A stretch of 28,242 nucleotides of DNA, from positions 1-28,242 of the forward strand of contig BDDC01001344.1 in the NCBI GenBank assembly GCA_001662425.1, read 5' to 3'. A program made the translations under genes and the position numbers. The notes under the pieces were generated by a model that was not told the DNA's origin, searched no databases, and saw nothing but the letters and a program-made list of their open reading frames with translations. This document shows, in pieces, positions 1 through 9,678 of the stretch (the first letter of the stretch is position 1; each line of letters begins with the position of its first letter). The DNA comes from Chlamydomonas sphaeroides. Lineage: Eukaryota > Chlorophyta > Chlorophyceae > Chlamydomonadales > Chlamydomonadaceae.

Positions 1-29
1 GGGGGGGGGGGGGGGGGGGGGGGGGGGGG
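1..29. repeat. poly-G run at window edge
   Basis: Twenty-nine consecutive G residues open the window, followed by a short GGGC-rich stretch. It lies inside the intron that follows the last visible exon of the ABC transporter gene. It may be a true homopolymer or an assembly/sequencing edge artefact; the sequence cannot decide. It does not look like a telomere repeat. Confidence 0.9.
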
Positions 30-287
30 CGGGCGGGAACAGGCGCGTACACCAGGGTAAGGGGTGTTGAGCCAGGGCTCGTGTCCGTCTGTCCATGCGG
101 TAGCGCACCGCTCACACCCACCGACTGAAGCCGCACAATCACACACACGGGTATATGTTGATTACTACGAACACACACACGTCCGACGCGCCACTCTACC
201 CGGGGCGTGCTGTGCCGCGTGTGGGATTCTGTTCTACCCAACACTGGAACACACGCCGCAGCCCGCCCATGCTGCCCCCGGTCTCAC

Positions 288-3200
288 CTGCATCACGATG
301 TCCACCTTGACCGCGGTGCCCCAGGCCTGCCGCAGCAGCGCCTCGAACTCGTCCTCGGGCGCCTGACGGGGGAGCAGGGCAGCGGGGGTGCGGGGGAGCG
401 CATGTGAAGGAGGTGCGGCCGCCGTGCAGCCCCCCCCGCCGGCGGCGCCTCGACCCCATTGCATCTTTCCCCCTCGCCCCGCCAGCCCCTGCCCCTCCGG
501 CCCTCACCCACCGCCTGCTGCAGCAGCCCCTTGTCGTGGCGGCTGCTCTTCATGCTCAGCAGCTTGGCCATGGGCGACCCGGGGTGCCCGCCCTTGCCGC
601 CGCCATTGGCGCCCCCCGCGTTGCCGTACTGGCTGCCGTGCTGCTGCTCGTCAGCGCCCGCGTGGGGGTCGGTGTGCGTGCCGTACAGCGAGCCGCCTGG
701 GTGGAGGGGGGCGGACAGGGGGCAGCGCGCGGTGAGGCCACGGGGCGGACAGGGGCAGGCGGCCTAGTTGGGGCTGGCGCAAGTGCAGGGCTGCGGGGAG
801 GTGGTGTGCGGGGGTCCGTCGCCACCCGCCACCCCCCACCCCCCGGGGCTCGCGTCAGGCATGGACCATGACGGCGCGCGGGGCCAAATGCCCGGCCCGC
901 GCAGCGCCCCACCGTTGCCGTGGCCGGTGCTGTAGTGCGAGCCGCCTCCGTTGGGGCCGTGGGCCCCCTGGCCCTGCGCCGACAGCGCCAGCGAGGCCAC
1001 CCGGTGCGCGGCCAGCTCGGCGGGCACGTCAAAGGGCGCGCCGTTGAGGCCCAGCTGCAGTCGGGAGGCGGAGGGGCACGGGGAGGGGGAGGGGGAGGAT
1101 GTGGCACAGGAGCTATGCAGGGCGGAGGGGACGGCGCGCCGGGGTCAGCCACCTGGCAGGCGTGCGTGGCGTGCAGCGTCCTCGCACACCGAGCACGGCA
1201 CGTACCCTGGCCCCCTCTATCACGCCCTCCCGACCCGTTCCCCCGCCCCCGCCCACCTGGCAGGTGTGCGCGAAGTCCAGCGTCTCCCGCACCGTAAGGT
1301 TGGGGTTGTGGTTGTCGATCTGCGGATTGAGTGGAGGGCACACCAATGGGTTGGTGCGGCTTCCTTGCTCCGGCCACGAACCCGCACCCGCCTCCGAACT
1401 CTTGTTGTACCCTATCGCCACGCTGCCGCACCCGCGCACTCCCAACCCCCTGCCGCGCCCCCCTCGGGCCCCTCCCCCGACCTGCTTTCCGTACCTGATC
1501 GACGTAGGCTGCCGTACGCCGTACGTTGAACTCGTCCAGCGACCGGCCGTTGTACCGGATGTCACCGGTCAGCTGCCGCACAGGGGCACAGAGGGGTAGC
1601 GGGTGGCACGGATGGGGGGAGGGCGGTGAGCAGCCCCACACAGCTTGAATCCAACAGCTTGGAGCCGCCCTCACATGAGCGGGCACGTGCCCCCCCACCC
1701 CCACCCCGTGGCGCACCCCGTGGTCCCGCCTGCCCGCCGCACCCCTGCCGCCGCCAGAGCCCCACCCTGCCCGAGGGGGCCACAGCCACGGCCCCCGTGC
1801 ACCCCACAATCCCGGGCGCACACCGCTGGGCCCACACCCACGAGCCCTCCTGGGCCTCCCTGCCGACGCCCCCTTCCCCTTCCGGTGCCCTGCCTGTCTA
1901 TCAGATCCGCCCGGAGCCAAGGGCGGGCCCCCCGCGAGTGGGCCCCGATGCCCCTCACCCCGGGGCCCGAGCGCACCCAATGCCCCAATAGCCGCGAACG
2001 CCCCCGCCCCCTCCCCCGCCTCGCTGCCGGCCACCTCGCCCCCGGCGGCATGCGCCCCGCCCCCACGTGCCACAACCTGCCTCCGGCCCCGTCTCCCGCC
2101 TCCGCCCCGCCCATCTTGCCCCTGTCGGGCGCCATGCTGCCGGCAAGGACCCGACATGCCCTCCTCCCATCCCGTAGTGCTCACCGCTCCCCTCCCCCAT
2201 AATCTCCCCCCCCCCACACACACACACGCCCGCCCGCCCGGCGCCCACCGTGCCCCGGTCGGGCGTCATGCGGCCCGTGAGCGACCTCATGAGCGAGCTC
2301 TTGCCGCACGAGGGCGGCCCCAGCAGCAGCGTCAGGCGGCCGGGCGCCAGCCGCCCCTGCACGCCGTGCAGCAGCGTCAGCGGGCGCGACTCCAGGCCGC
2401 GGTCCAGGCCCAGCAGGCGCTGGCGGGGGAGGTGCAGGGGCAGGAGAAGGGGAGGGGGCGGGTTAGTGCCTGACAGGCTGCGCTGCATGCCGTGCAGCGT
2501 GGGATGGGCGCCACTTCAGGCCGCGGCCCGGGCCCAGCAGGCGCTGCCGACAGGCAGGCAGGGAGGGAGTGGGCGAGCGGGGTGGATATCAAAATGGGTG
2601 TAGAGGCTGCGAGAGCAGTGACAACGGTCCCAGTGTGGGCAATACTCCCAAGCCCCCGCTCGTTCGCGGGTAGCGCCAACAGGGGCGGCTAGGGAGTGGC
2701 AGCCATGCTTCGCAGGCGGCCCTGATAGGGCACGCTCTCCACATGAGGGCTGCGATATTTCGTGGCTCTTCGCTTGTACCGCTTGTACCGTTGCCTACGA
2801 AAGGCATAGTCGCTACCAAGATGGGGATGGCCGCACTCGGCCCTGCAACCTTCGGGCCCCCAGGCGGCCCCCCGACGCCGCCTCTTGCCGCGCCTTGGCC
2901 ACATCATCCTCCTTCCCCCCCCCCCGCCTTCCCTCTCCATCCCAACCTCGCGCGCAGCCCCACCCCACCCCATCCCATCCCTGCCCCCTGCCTCCTTCCT
3001 CCCCCGAACGCCCCCCGTACCTTGGCCACTGTGATGGGCACGCTGGCCACGGTGGGGATGGCGGCGCTGCCCACGCTCGCCTCCGTCTCCACCGTGACGC
3101 CACGGTAGTCCACAGTCACGGCGGGCAGCTCAACGCCGGCCTGGGGTGCGGGCGAGGGACCGAGCAAAGGCGGGCGCCCCTCGGCTGTGTGCGTGCATGG

Positions 3201-3908
3201 CGTGCTTGAGCTGCCATTACACAACGCAACGTGGCCCGCCGCGGGTTACAGGAAGGCGACCTGCTGCCCGCCGCCGCCGCAGCCGCAGCCGCAGCCGCCG
3301 CAGCCGCCGCAGCCGCAGCCGCAGCCGCAGCCGCAGCCGCAGCCACAGCCACAGCCCCGACCATACCGGGCGGCCCCGGCAGCGCACCTGCTGCAGCTTT
3401 TGCGCCAGGCGCGTGAAAAACGTGTCGTCGTGATGTGAGTGCTCCATGAGTCGCGTGGCTAGCTCGCGGCGGCGAGTGAGCGTGAGGCCGCCGCGCTCGC
3501 TGTGGAGGGCAGCAGCAGGCGCAGGAGCAAGGGATGGCAGGAGAGGAGGGCGGCATTGACGGCGCCTGCACAGCAAGCGGATGGCTGGCCCGTGGCTTCT
3601 AGGGGCTTGGTTGTGGATCGGCCTCACCTGGCGAGCTCACGCCGGATGGCGTCGAGCAGCGCGGCATCAGCCGTGGCGCGAGCGCCGGGTGTCAGGGGGC
3701 CGTCGGGGTCGGCACCTGGGGCTCGTGCCGAGCGCGACACTGCGATTGTGCGCGGGCGGTGGTCCATAGAGAGTCCAGCAACTGGGCCCATCGCCAGCGC
3801 GTGAGCGGTGGCTTTCTCAATTGCTTCACCGAGGGGGCCGGGCCCGGTTGAGCGCGGCGCCTCCTCCATATCGAGACGTGGACCGCCGTGATGCCCGTTT
3901 GGGCTCAT
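288..3908 (-). CDS. PDR/ABCG-type ABC transporter, N-terminal part (partial)
   Basis: Nine exons can be joined in frame on the minus strand: 3908-3628, 3499-3388, 3140-3021, 2419-2249, 1572-1495, 1319-1257, 1054-913, 696-512 and 362-288, giving 409 residues before the left edge. All introns are GT-AG. Exon 3 has the PDR N-terminal block (VDYRGVTVETEASVGS). Exon 4 has the Walker A motif GPPSCGKSS, about residues 205-213. Exon 5 (YNGRSLDEF, RRTAAYVDQ) carries the Q-loop glutamine, and exon 6 has NPNLTVRETLDFAHTCQ. Exons 7-8 form a Gly/Ala-rich insert before LLRQAWGTAVKVDIVMQ in exon 9. The signature motif, Walker B and membrane domains lie off the window. The family are full-length plasma-membrane ATP-driven exporters; the substrate cannot be inferred. 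I chose the ATG at 3908, but the frame stays open upstream, so an earlier start is possible. The donor at 511-510 was chosen because it keeps frame. Confidence 0.88.
1150..1190 (-). repeat. degenerate copy of ABC exon 6 end and its donor
   Basis: Inside intron 6 of the ABC gene a stretch of about 35-40 bases resembles the last part of exon 6 (1257-1295) together with its splice donor. Both copies read CACCTGGCAGG then GTGCG-type sequence and CAGCGTC on the plus strand, i.e. TGCCAG followed by GTGG on the coding strand. The copy lies about 106 bases downstream of the true junction in the gene's direction. It looks like a partial tandem duplication rather than a used exon. Confidence 0.6.
2480..2545 (-). 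repeat. degenerate copy of ABC exon 4 start and its acceptor
   Basis: Intron 3 of the ABC gene contains a copy of the first roughly 65 bases of exon 4 (2419 downward), including the CAG acceptor. On the plus strand both copies share CAGGCCGCGG, GGCCCAGCAGGCGCTG and GCCGTGCAGC with scattered substitutions and a small gap. The copy reads RLLGPGRGL against the exon's RLLGLDRGL. It begins 124 bases upstream of the real exon in the gene's direction. Its frame does not continue into the nucleotide-binding domain, so it is probably not used, although its acceptor-like sequence is intact. Confidence 0.65.
3269..3356. repeat. GCCGCA/GCCGCC microsatellite in ABC intron 2
   Basis: A hexanucleotide-like run of GCCGCA and GCCGCC units lies in the intron between ABC exons 2 and 3. 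It produces poly-Ala, poly-Gln/Pro or Arg-rich open frames on both strands that are not genes. Confidence 0.85.
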
Positions 3909-4010
3909 GGCGGTCCTGAGAGACGCTAGGTGTGGAAGCTGCTCAAGTGCTCCCAGCGCGACTGTCGGCAAGTGAAACTGAGGAACGTCAACGCGCTGCT
4001 TGAGGTAACA

Positions 4011-4020
4011 ATTCTATACA
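4011..4020 (-). promoter_or_regulatory. possible TATA element of the ABC gene
   Basis: On the minus strand the sequence TGTATAGAAT lies about 105 bases upstream of the proposed ATG at 3908, inside a stretch (about 3930-4440) with visibly more A/T than its surroundings. A TATA-like element here would put the transcript start near 3985. This is inference from position and composition only. Confidence 0.25.
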
Positions 4021-4440
4021 GGAAACAGCGTTTTGCAACAAGGCTGTCGAGCGCAACCGGGTATGCAATACGAAGCCGATTACGCACGGAAAGAGACGCT
4101 GATGACCTCCTGCATACCCTGGCCCACCGCGAGTTCAGGCTCATACAGGAAATATACATCCTTGCACTGGAAGGCAACGATGGGTTGCATAGTTGACACG
4201 GCCATTACATTCACGTTCGGCATTTTACGATTTGGAGCTGACCAACACCTCCAGTGTGACGGCGACCACTGTCTAGGAACCTGATACTTGATATTATTTG
4301 CCCCGCAGTAACCGGCTTGCTGGAAATCGAATGACGGCCTCCCCCCTACCCTCGACACTGTGCGCACGCGTGTGGTTTCCATGACGGCCGCAGCTGCACC
4401 ACACCCGAGATTGCTGTGGCATCCCACACGTACTGTCACC

Positions 4441-5357
4441 CGGGGTAATAAAGGCTACCCAACGTGCCACGCATCGCGCTGTGCAGGCAGCCAGGCAGCC
4501 AGGCACCTGGACGTAAGTTGGCATAAGTGCTCGGGCTGCTTGTTGGGCCTGTGGCTTTGACCACGGCCGGACAGAGAACCGGCGTCCAGGCAGGGCCAGG
4601 CGGGAGGCGGCAACGCGGCTGCTGCGGTGGGGGGGCCACCGGAGGTCGGCGCTTCGGCCCGAGCGCTCTCAGCCGAGCCTGCCGGTCTGGCGAGGTGGTG
4701 CCGACGGAGCGGAGGTGCTGTTGTCGGGATGGGATGACCTACACACGTACACGGCCCGACCCATAAGCACACCAGTCGAGCAAGCAACATCCGTACGAAC
4801 CACGAAGGGCCGCAGCGCCGCACGCGCGGTGGGGTAGGCCGCAGGGCCGCAGGGCCGCAGGGCCGCAGGGCCGCAGGGCCGCAGGGCATGTGGACCAATC
4901 GCAGGCGCGGTCACATGTCCGTACCGTGTGCAGCTGGAGCGCAACGGCAACTGCTTGCTGACCTGTCAGACCCGCCGCCGGAGCTGGCTGGGACGGAGCT
5001 GCACCGGATGTATCGACACCTCGGGAGGGCGCTGGAGCGCTGCGCGCCTGCTGACAGCCCCGCTCTCTGTAACATACCGGACTGCCGGCCCCTTTTTGCA
5101 AACGCCCGCAGGCCCGCAGTGTCATGTGCCGTGCTGCGCTGGCAGCCAGGCACAGTACGGCACTGTACGGCACGCGCCAGTGCTGGTCGCGCCAGTGCTG
5201 CTCGGGCGCGTCGCTGCGCGGTGCGGCGGGCCGCCGTAAGTGACTGCCGCCAGCTGCTACATAGCGCGGCAACGCGCGTCCAGGCGAGAAAGGGACGTCG
5301 GAGGCCTGAGCCAAGGGGCCGTCGAGGGTCCGTGGCGCTCAGCCTCTGGCGGCGGCA
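4441..5357. other. intergenic, no gene recognised
   Basis: I see no convincing exon or conserved protein here. The stretch contains an 8-base tandem repeat near 4838-4886, scattered short repeats of GGCACTGTACGGCAC type near 5150-5190, and random open frames created by the high GC content. Confidence 0.5.
4838..4886. repeat. 8-base tandem repeat (GCAGGGCC)
   Basis: About six head-to-tail copies of an 8-base unit, GCAGGGCC in one register, form a short minisatellite. Because 8 is not a multiple of 3, it opens similar Pro/Cys/Gly-rich frames in all three minus-strand phases, none of which is a credible gene. Confidence 0.9.
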
Positions 5358-5480
5358 CTACGAAGCGTAGAGGTGGTGTGTGGCGCTGAGCTGGCGGCGA
5401 GGGCGGGCCCTTCCTTGATGGCTGGCTGGCGGCTGCGGTAATGGGGGCGGGGCTGCGGCTGTAGCGCGTTGCTGCTGGCG

Positions 5481-5503
5481 CCGCCGGTGCGATGCACCGG
5501 CGG
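5481..5503. repeat. perfect hairpin, 10-base stem, 3-base loop
   Basis: CCGCCGGTGC and its exact reverse complement GCACCGGCGG are separated by GAT. No terminator-like T run or gene end is nearby, so its role, if any, is unknown. Confidence 0.7.
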
Positions 5504-6263
5504 GTAGTGAGGCCGGCGGGCGCCTGGGCGAGGTGTGTGCCACCCGTGATGCGCGCGTGCCCAGGACTGGTCGGGGCGGAGGCACTGCGCCCTCCTTGAT
5601 AGCCCCCGACGGTGGGGGCCGGCCGGCAGCCACGAGGCGCAGGGCGAGGCTTTGCCCCTCGTCGTCCTCGATGGGAAGCATCATCCGTCGGCTGGTGGCG
5701 CTTGGACATGTGCGCCGCGGCGATCCCCGTCGGGCCGCCGATTCACGCCTCCCGGGCAGGGCTCGTACCTCTAACTTGCCCAGGTCACCTACGTCACCCG
5801 GAATGTTGACCGGTTAAGACTGGAGGCACCCGGGCAGCAGGGTGACCTCAGGCGCCTGACAGCAAGCGGAGTCACCACATATGTATGTGTGCTAGGCGCT
5901 ACCGTCGTTGGCGCCACCTCGGGCGACTTCAAGGCCACAAGGCGATGGCGCGTCACTCACCCCGCCGGGTGACGCGGCAGCAGCGGGCAAAGTACGAGCC
6001 CTGCCTCCGGGCGCACCCGCTGTCGCGCACGGCACGCCCGGCAAGTGCCCGGCTGCAGAAGGCGGCGGCCCAATGTCCCAGTGTCCCAAAGTCCCAATGT
6101 CCCAGCTGTCCAAGCACACCACCGCACCAGAACCGGCGCCGTGCGCAGCTATGCATGAGCCGCGGCAGCAGCAATGACGGCAGCAACAGCAATAAGAATA
6201 ACAGCAACAGCAGCCAACACATGAATTACAGCATCTATCAGTAGCAACAATGATAACAGCAAC

Positions 6264-6305
6264 CGTACAAGGGTATTCGTACAAGGGTATGCGTACAAGG
6301 GTATG
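6264..6305. repeat. three copies of a 14-base repeat
   Basis: CGTACAAGGGTAT followed by T or G is repeated three times head to tail. No gene is evident on either side. Confidence 0.85.
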
Positions 6306-6994
6306 TGCAACTTGCGGCAGCAGTCGCACTTGCACACGACCCCACCTCAGCCGCCGCAACCCGCCGAGCAGCCCCCGTCGCGCCGCAGCAGCCGCTGCCA
6401 GCCGGACGTCACCGGCCAAGACCAGGGCCAGCTGCCGGCGGGGGGCGCTGCCTGGCACAGCTGGAGGCCGCGGCCGCGCCCAAGCCGCAGCGCACACGCT
6501 GCACGCACCGGCCTCCCGTACGGCTTCCCGTACGGCTGGACGTACGGCGGCCGTGGACGCCATGCTCCGTGCGTGGCGTCGCGGCGTGGGCCGGTGACGG
6601 ACGGGCTGCCAAACGGGTCCAGCAGCGCATACGGCACATGCAGCAGCGAGCCGCGCCAGCTCCCGATCGTCCACGGCACAGCCCCGCTGCGGGTGGAACG
6701 CGCCTGCTGCGCCACGTGACTCCATCATCAGGCATCGCCCTCCGGCACACCCGCTGCCCCGCCGCCGCACGCACGGCCACGGCTGCGGTCCAAAGCGGCC
6801 CAGTCCGGCCGCCAGCGCCATGGCCAGCCAGGCCCCTGCTGCTGCGCCGGAGTGCTGCGGCGCGGCCGCTGCCCAACGCCCTGGTGCTGCCCAGGTGGCC
6901 TGCTATGTGGCCTGGTGCTGCGAGCCCGACCACGCCGCCGCTTGCGCTGCATCGCCCTTCCGCACACTCGCGGGGCCCCCAACCGCCGGCGCAC

Positions 6995-7055
6995 GCAGTC
7001 CCATCCGCAGTCCCATCCGCAGTCCCATCCGCAGTCCCATCCGCAGTCCCATCCG
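6995..7055. repeat. 12-base tandem repeat, five copies
   Basis: The unit CGCAGTCCCATC is repeated about five times without change. As a multiple of three it keeps frames open on both strands, producing repeated GWDC or RSPI peptides that do not belong to a recognised gene. Confidence 0.9.
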
Positions 7056-7290
7056 TTAGGCGCGACGCCCCGTCTACCGACCCGACCAAAGAAACGAGTC
7101 CGCGAAGGAAACCGACCAGGGAGCGGAGCAGGTGCGCCGCGGCCAGCCAGGCCCCTGCACCTGCACCTGCGCAAGCCCCGGTCCTCGGCTGCTACCGGAG
7201 CCTGCTGCCAGCCGCCAGCCGCCAGCCGCCAGCCGCCGGAGCCAGCTGGCAGTCTGGCTGCGGCTCAAGCCTCGCGCCTGATGACGACCG

Positions 7291-7334
<44 letters not shown>

Positions 7335-7335
7335 C
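7291..7335. repeat. (GGCA)n microsatellite
   Basis: About eleven uninterrupted copies of the tetranucleotide GGCA. Confidence 0.95.
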
Positions 7336-8485
7336 CCCCTGGCCGCCCTAGCTACTAGCGCAGCCTAGCGGGCCGCCAGCGCCTGCACGCACCCCATCCA
7401 GGCAGGGTGGGGGGGGGGCGGGGGGCGGAGGTGCTCAGGATGTATGTCCACCTATTGATTGGGGAGGGCGGCCGCGGCAGGCGAGGGGGCGCGGCGGACG
7501 GGCTGCGTGGCGGCTTACGTCGGACGACGTGCTCACCATACATCAGCACAGCTGGCTAGCACAGCCGGCACGTACGCAGCGCGTGGTAGCAGGCAGGCAG
7601 GGCGGGCCTACCGCCGGCACCCGCCGCACCGTTCGTGGCCCTGCGTGCGCACCCACCTTTGCTCCCGCCAGCCAGCAGCCTCATCCTGCTGCCCGCTGTG
7701 GGCGCCCTGTGGTCGCAGCACAGCGCTCACAGCGCGCTGGAGCGGCAGCCGGAGCGGGCCTGGCGCTCGCGCCGTAGCTTGCTGCTGTAGCTTGCAGCTT
7801 CACACCATGCAGCAGCATCGATTGTGCAGCGGCATCGATTGTGCAGCAACATCGACCGTGCAGCGGCCCGGCAGCACGAGGCAAGGCGCAGACCTAGCAG
7901 CAGCGTGCATGCTGCTCGCTCGCTGTATGTGCAGCAAGAGGGGCAGGTGCAGGCGGCGGCTACATACGCCATCATCACGTGCCGTGCCTGCTCGCGGAGG
8001 GCAGCCATCACCCCACTAGAGGCCGCCGTTGAGGGTTCAGCACGCAGCTAGCAGCAGGCGACGCTAGCGAAGCCTCCGTCCGTTGGCAGAAGCAGCAAGG
8101 CCTCTGTGCCTGGCTGCTGCTGCTGCGGCGGCGGCGGCGGGCAAGTGCGTGTGCCGAGGCCGGGGCGGGGGGGAAGGCGGGGCGACGGGGTCGGCGTGGG
8201 TTAGTGGTGGCGGCCAGGCGGCCAGTAGTACGTACGGGCAGCCGCGCCTCGACGCACCGAAGCCCGTACGTCCCCACCCGAGCCTCACATACATTCACGG
8301 GCGGAGCACATTGGCGGGCTGCCCCTGTGCCCTGTGCCCCAGCACGCCCTCCCGCCCACCCGACTGACGGGACTCACTGGCCGCAGGGAGCCGGTGGCTG
8401 GACGGACCTTGCTTGCCCCGCGCGCCCGCAGCTGCGCGGGGCTAGGCTGCGTGCGCAGCAGCGGGCGGCGGGCGGGCGGCTGCGC
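7336..8485. other. intergenic, no gene recognised
   Basis: No exon can be supported. The stretch includes three copies of an 17-18-base unit around 7809-7865 and a short CTG/GGC-rich run near 8113-8140. The 3' untranslated region of the membrane-protein gene probably ends near 8480. Confidence 0.5.
7809..7865. repeat. three diverged copies of a GCAGC..CATCGATTGT unit
   Basis: Three head-to-tail copies of about 17-18 bases contain CATCGA followed by TTGT or CCGT and GCAGC. The ATCGAT palindrome is present in the first two copies and altered in the third. Confidence 0.8.
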
Positions 8486-8490
8486 TTACA
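8486..8490 (-). terminator. TGTAA polyadenylation signal
   Basis: TGTAA on the minus strand lies about 100 bases after the stop codon of the membrane-protein gene. TGTAA is the usual poly(A) signal in Chlamydomonas-type algae, so this supports that gene's 3' end. Confidence 0.55.
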
Positions 8491-8589
8491 TACGAACAGT
8501 CACGACCCGCCCGCAGCACAGCACACACCTGGCAGGTATGGCAGGCCGGCCTGGCTGTTGGCTGTTGGCTGAGTTGGCTGAGCGCCTCG

Positions 8590-9678
8590 CTACCGCTGCT
8601 TGCCGCCGGCGCCGTGGTCGTGGTCCAGGTCCAGAGCATACCACGCCTCGCCTGGGCCGCGGCGCACGGCCACTGCCACCAGCGCCGCGCGGCCCCTGGT
8701 CGCAGCGCCCACGACATCGTGCAGGCGGCGCGCAAAGCCCGGGGAAAGGTCCTGGGGCTCGGCCGTCGGGATCTGCGAGGGCGGCGGCGACGGCGAGCGA
8801 GCAAGGCGAGCAAGAAGCACAACGTCATTAGCCACGCGGGTTACGCGGTATGCGCGGGTCAGTGTGTGAGAGGCTGCGAGCGGGCGGTAGGGGAGCGAGG
8901 CCGGGCATGCAGGCAAGCACGCACGGAAGGGTGCAGGTGCGGGTGCAGGTGCATGCGCGCTGCCGCCGTGGCGGTCGTCGGGGTTAGTTGCTTGCTGGCT
9001 CCGAGATACCAGCATAGCTGCACCCACGCAGCCAGGCTTGGAACGAAAAAATTGGGACACGCACGGCAGTAACGGCAGCAGCTGCGCGCCCGCACCACCA
9101 AACTATACATTCATGGCCGTCACTTGAGTAACAAATTCCCTGTGTATGTGGCCCCATCCCAAGTCGGACGGACGTACCCGGACAAATAACGTCGTCGGAT
9201 GCCGCCGGAGATACGGCTGGTACGGCAGCCGTGCCGCCGCAGCGATTGACCTGGCTGCCTGGAGGGACTGCTGACTCGCACTGCCGCCCACTACTTGTAT
9301 GGCATCAGCGCCGCCGCCGCCAAGCTGCAGCTGCTGCTGCTGAAGTGGCGTGCCTCCGCTGCTGCCACTGATGCTGCGGTTCCTGGCGTGTTCGCGTCGG
9401 TCCGGAGGATCCTGATCAGCAGCGGCGGCTTGACTGGCGTGCGTGTTACCGGCAGCAGGGCTGGCCTTGGCCTGTGCCTGCCCGGCCGCTGCCGCCTGCT
9501 GCTGACGATCCCGCCGCCGCCTGTGCGGGGCGGCCCAGTAATGAATAATGCGAGCGCCGCACCAAATGGCCGTGATCAGCACCAGCAGCGCCGCCGCAGC
9601 GGCCACAGCAGCGGCCGCAGCGAGGGCGAGGGGAGAGCTGCACATCTGCGTGCGTGTGGTTCGTGTGAGAGAAGGCAT
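8590..9678 (-). CDS. small single-pass membrane protein, unknown function
   Basis: Two exons join in frame: 9678-9178 (167 codons from an ATG) and 8772-8590 (60 codons and a stop), with a GTACGT donor and a CTCGCAG acceptor, giving 227 residues. Residues about 16-41 form an Ala/Leu/Ile-rich hydrophobic segment ending in LLVLITAIWC, followed by HRRRRDR, which suggests a signal anchor with the rest on the cytosolic side. A low-complexity Gln/Ala/Gly/Ser linker (about 60-140) leads to a compact end containing RRLHDVVGAA and AWYALDLDHDHG. I recognise no family. A TATATATTA sequence lies just five bases upstream of the ATG, too close to act as a TATA box for it; if it is used, translation would begin at the second Met, codon 12. 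The TGTAA at 8490 fits as its poly(A) signal. The splice model is inference. Confidence 0.55.

Larger units (their letters stand above)
5358..6715 (-). other. coding-like minus-strand segments, gene structure unresolved
   Basis: Three minus-strand stretches look more coding-like than the rest of this intergenic region, with G/C-rich third positions and plausible splice sites. One, about 6715-6509, reads through SWRGSLLHVPYALLDPFG and ends at a GTGCGT donor. One, about 6060-5950, is bounded by CTTCTGCAG and GTGAGTG. One, about 5684-5540, reads MMLPIEDDEGQSLALRLVAA. I could not join them in one frame with a start and stop, and I recognise no domain. A multi-exon gene of unknown function is possible; chance open frames in GC-rich DNA are the alternative. 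Confidence 0.2.

Noticed and set aside
1..29. Telomere
   Set aside because: A pure G run is not the TTTTAGGG-type repeat expected in these algae, and it sits in an intron.
556..2223. A 555-codon open frame on the minus strand
   Set aside because: It crosses several introns and exons of the ABC transporter mostly in the wrong frame; the conserved PDR motifs appear only when exons are spliced.
2813..3021. A separate small gene left of ABC exon 3
   Set aside because: Frames here fall in intron 3 of the ABC gene and lack conserved sequence.
3116..3571. Poly-Ala and Gln/Pro-rich open frames
   Set aside because: They come from the GCCGCA repeat in ABC intron 2.
5892..6821. A 309-codon open frame on the minus strand
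   Set aside because: Composition is erratic, with a poly-Cys/Tyr stretch from an antisense AGC/AAC-rich repeat; only parts look coding and in other frames.
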